From contig JAJZVU010000011.1 of assembly GCA_021845505.1 (NCBI GenBank), positions 1 through 64,000 on the forward strand: a stretch of 64,000 nt of DNA, read 5' to 3'. Positions 63,986 to 64,000 of this stretch are shown here, piece after piece (the stretch's first letter is position 1; each line of letters starts with the position of its first letter). Both the position numbers and the translations under genes were made by a program. The DNA is from Pseudomonadota bacterium. GTDB lineage: Bacteria; Pseudomonadota; Gammaproteobacteria; Burkholderiales; Burkholderiaceae_C. The notes beneath the pieces are model-generated. The model had not been told where the DNA came from. It saw nothing but the letters and a program-made list of their open reading frames with translations, and made no database searches.

Positions 63986-64000
63986 CGCAGCTCGTCTCCA

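Overview
The window is about 64 kb of very GC-rich bacterial DNA with dense coding, short intergenic gaps and little AT-rich sequence outside promoters. Gene content points to a betaproteobacterium, probably Burkholderiales: fdsGBACD with a divergent FdsR-like regulator, the order glnA-ntrB-ntrC, a class I fumarase, and a DabAB inorganic-carbon pump. A soluble NAD-dependent formate dehydrogenase together with a CO2-accumulation system suggests a facultative chemolithoautotroph, perhaps near Thiomonas. That placement is inference; no rRNA, tRNA or other phylogenetic marker was seen.

Layout: 1-440 holds iterated palindromic repeats. 464-7599 carries arnD (+), acs (-), a YqhA-like membrane protein, and fumarase-murI-xth (+). 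7615-13878 is a minus-strand nitrogen block: small hypothetical, ntrC, ntrB, a DUF4124-like protein, glnA and a CinA/MoCF-like protein. glnA has a recognisable sigma54 promoter and a distal NtrC site. 14055-21671 carries a glycine-zipper protein, tamB-tamA and an O-antigen ligase-like protein. 21776-33555 is a formate block: fdsGBA-fdhD-fdsD, FdsR-like regulator, DUF1348 protein, LysR regulator, a YaaH-like acetate/anion channel and an OFA-type oxalate/formate transporter. 33586-40487 has a soluble chemoreceptor, a phosphoesterase, several small proteins (including two paralogues), two divergent L,D-transpeptidases and an OprI-like lipoprotein.

40948-44763 is the most striking unit. An AcoR-type sigma54 activator faces a two-gene operon encoding a secreted DsrE-like protein and an orphan ModA-like binding protein. 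The operon has a near-consensus -24/-12 promoter, an IHF-like site and two GACA-N3-TGTC palindromes exactly 22 bp apart. 44832-52790 has an FkbM methyltransferase, dabB-dabA with a divergent LysR gene, and an unrecognised four-TM protein that resembles effector-type membrane proteins. 52843-63985 has an MFS transporter, then a chemotaxis operon cheR-cheB-cheW-mcp-GAF/GGDEF, a NarXL-like two-component pair with a pseudo-receiver and a Cys cluster, and a leaderless ModA-like protein.

Several parts fit together: nitrogen control (NtrBC acting on glnA), formate oxidation plus anion uptake, CO2 capture, and sigma54- or phosphorelay-controlled anion sensing. Long open frames antisense or out of frame to real genes are abundant because of the GC content and were not annotated.
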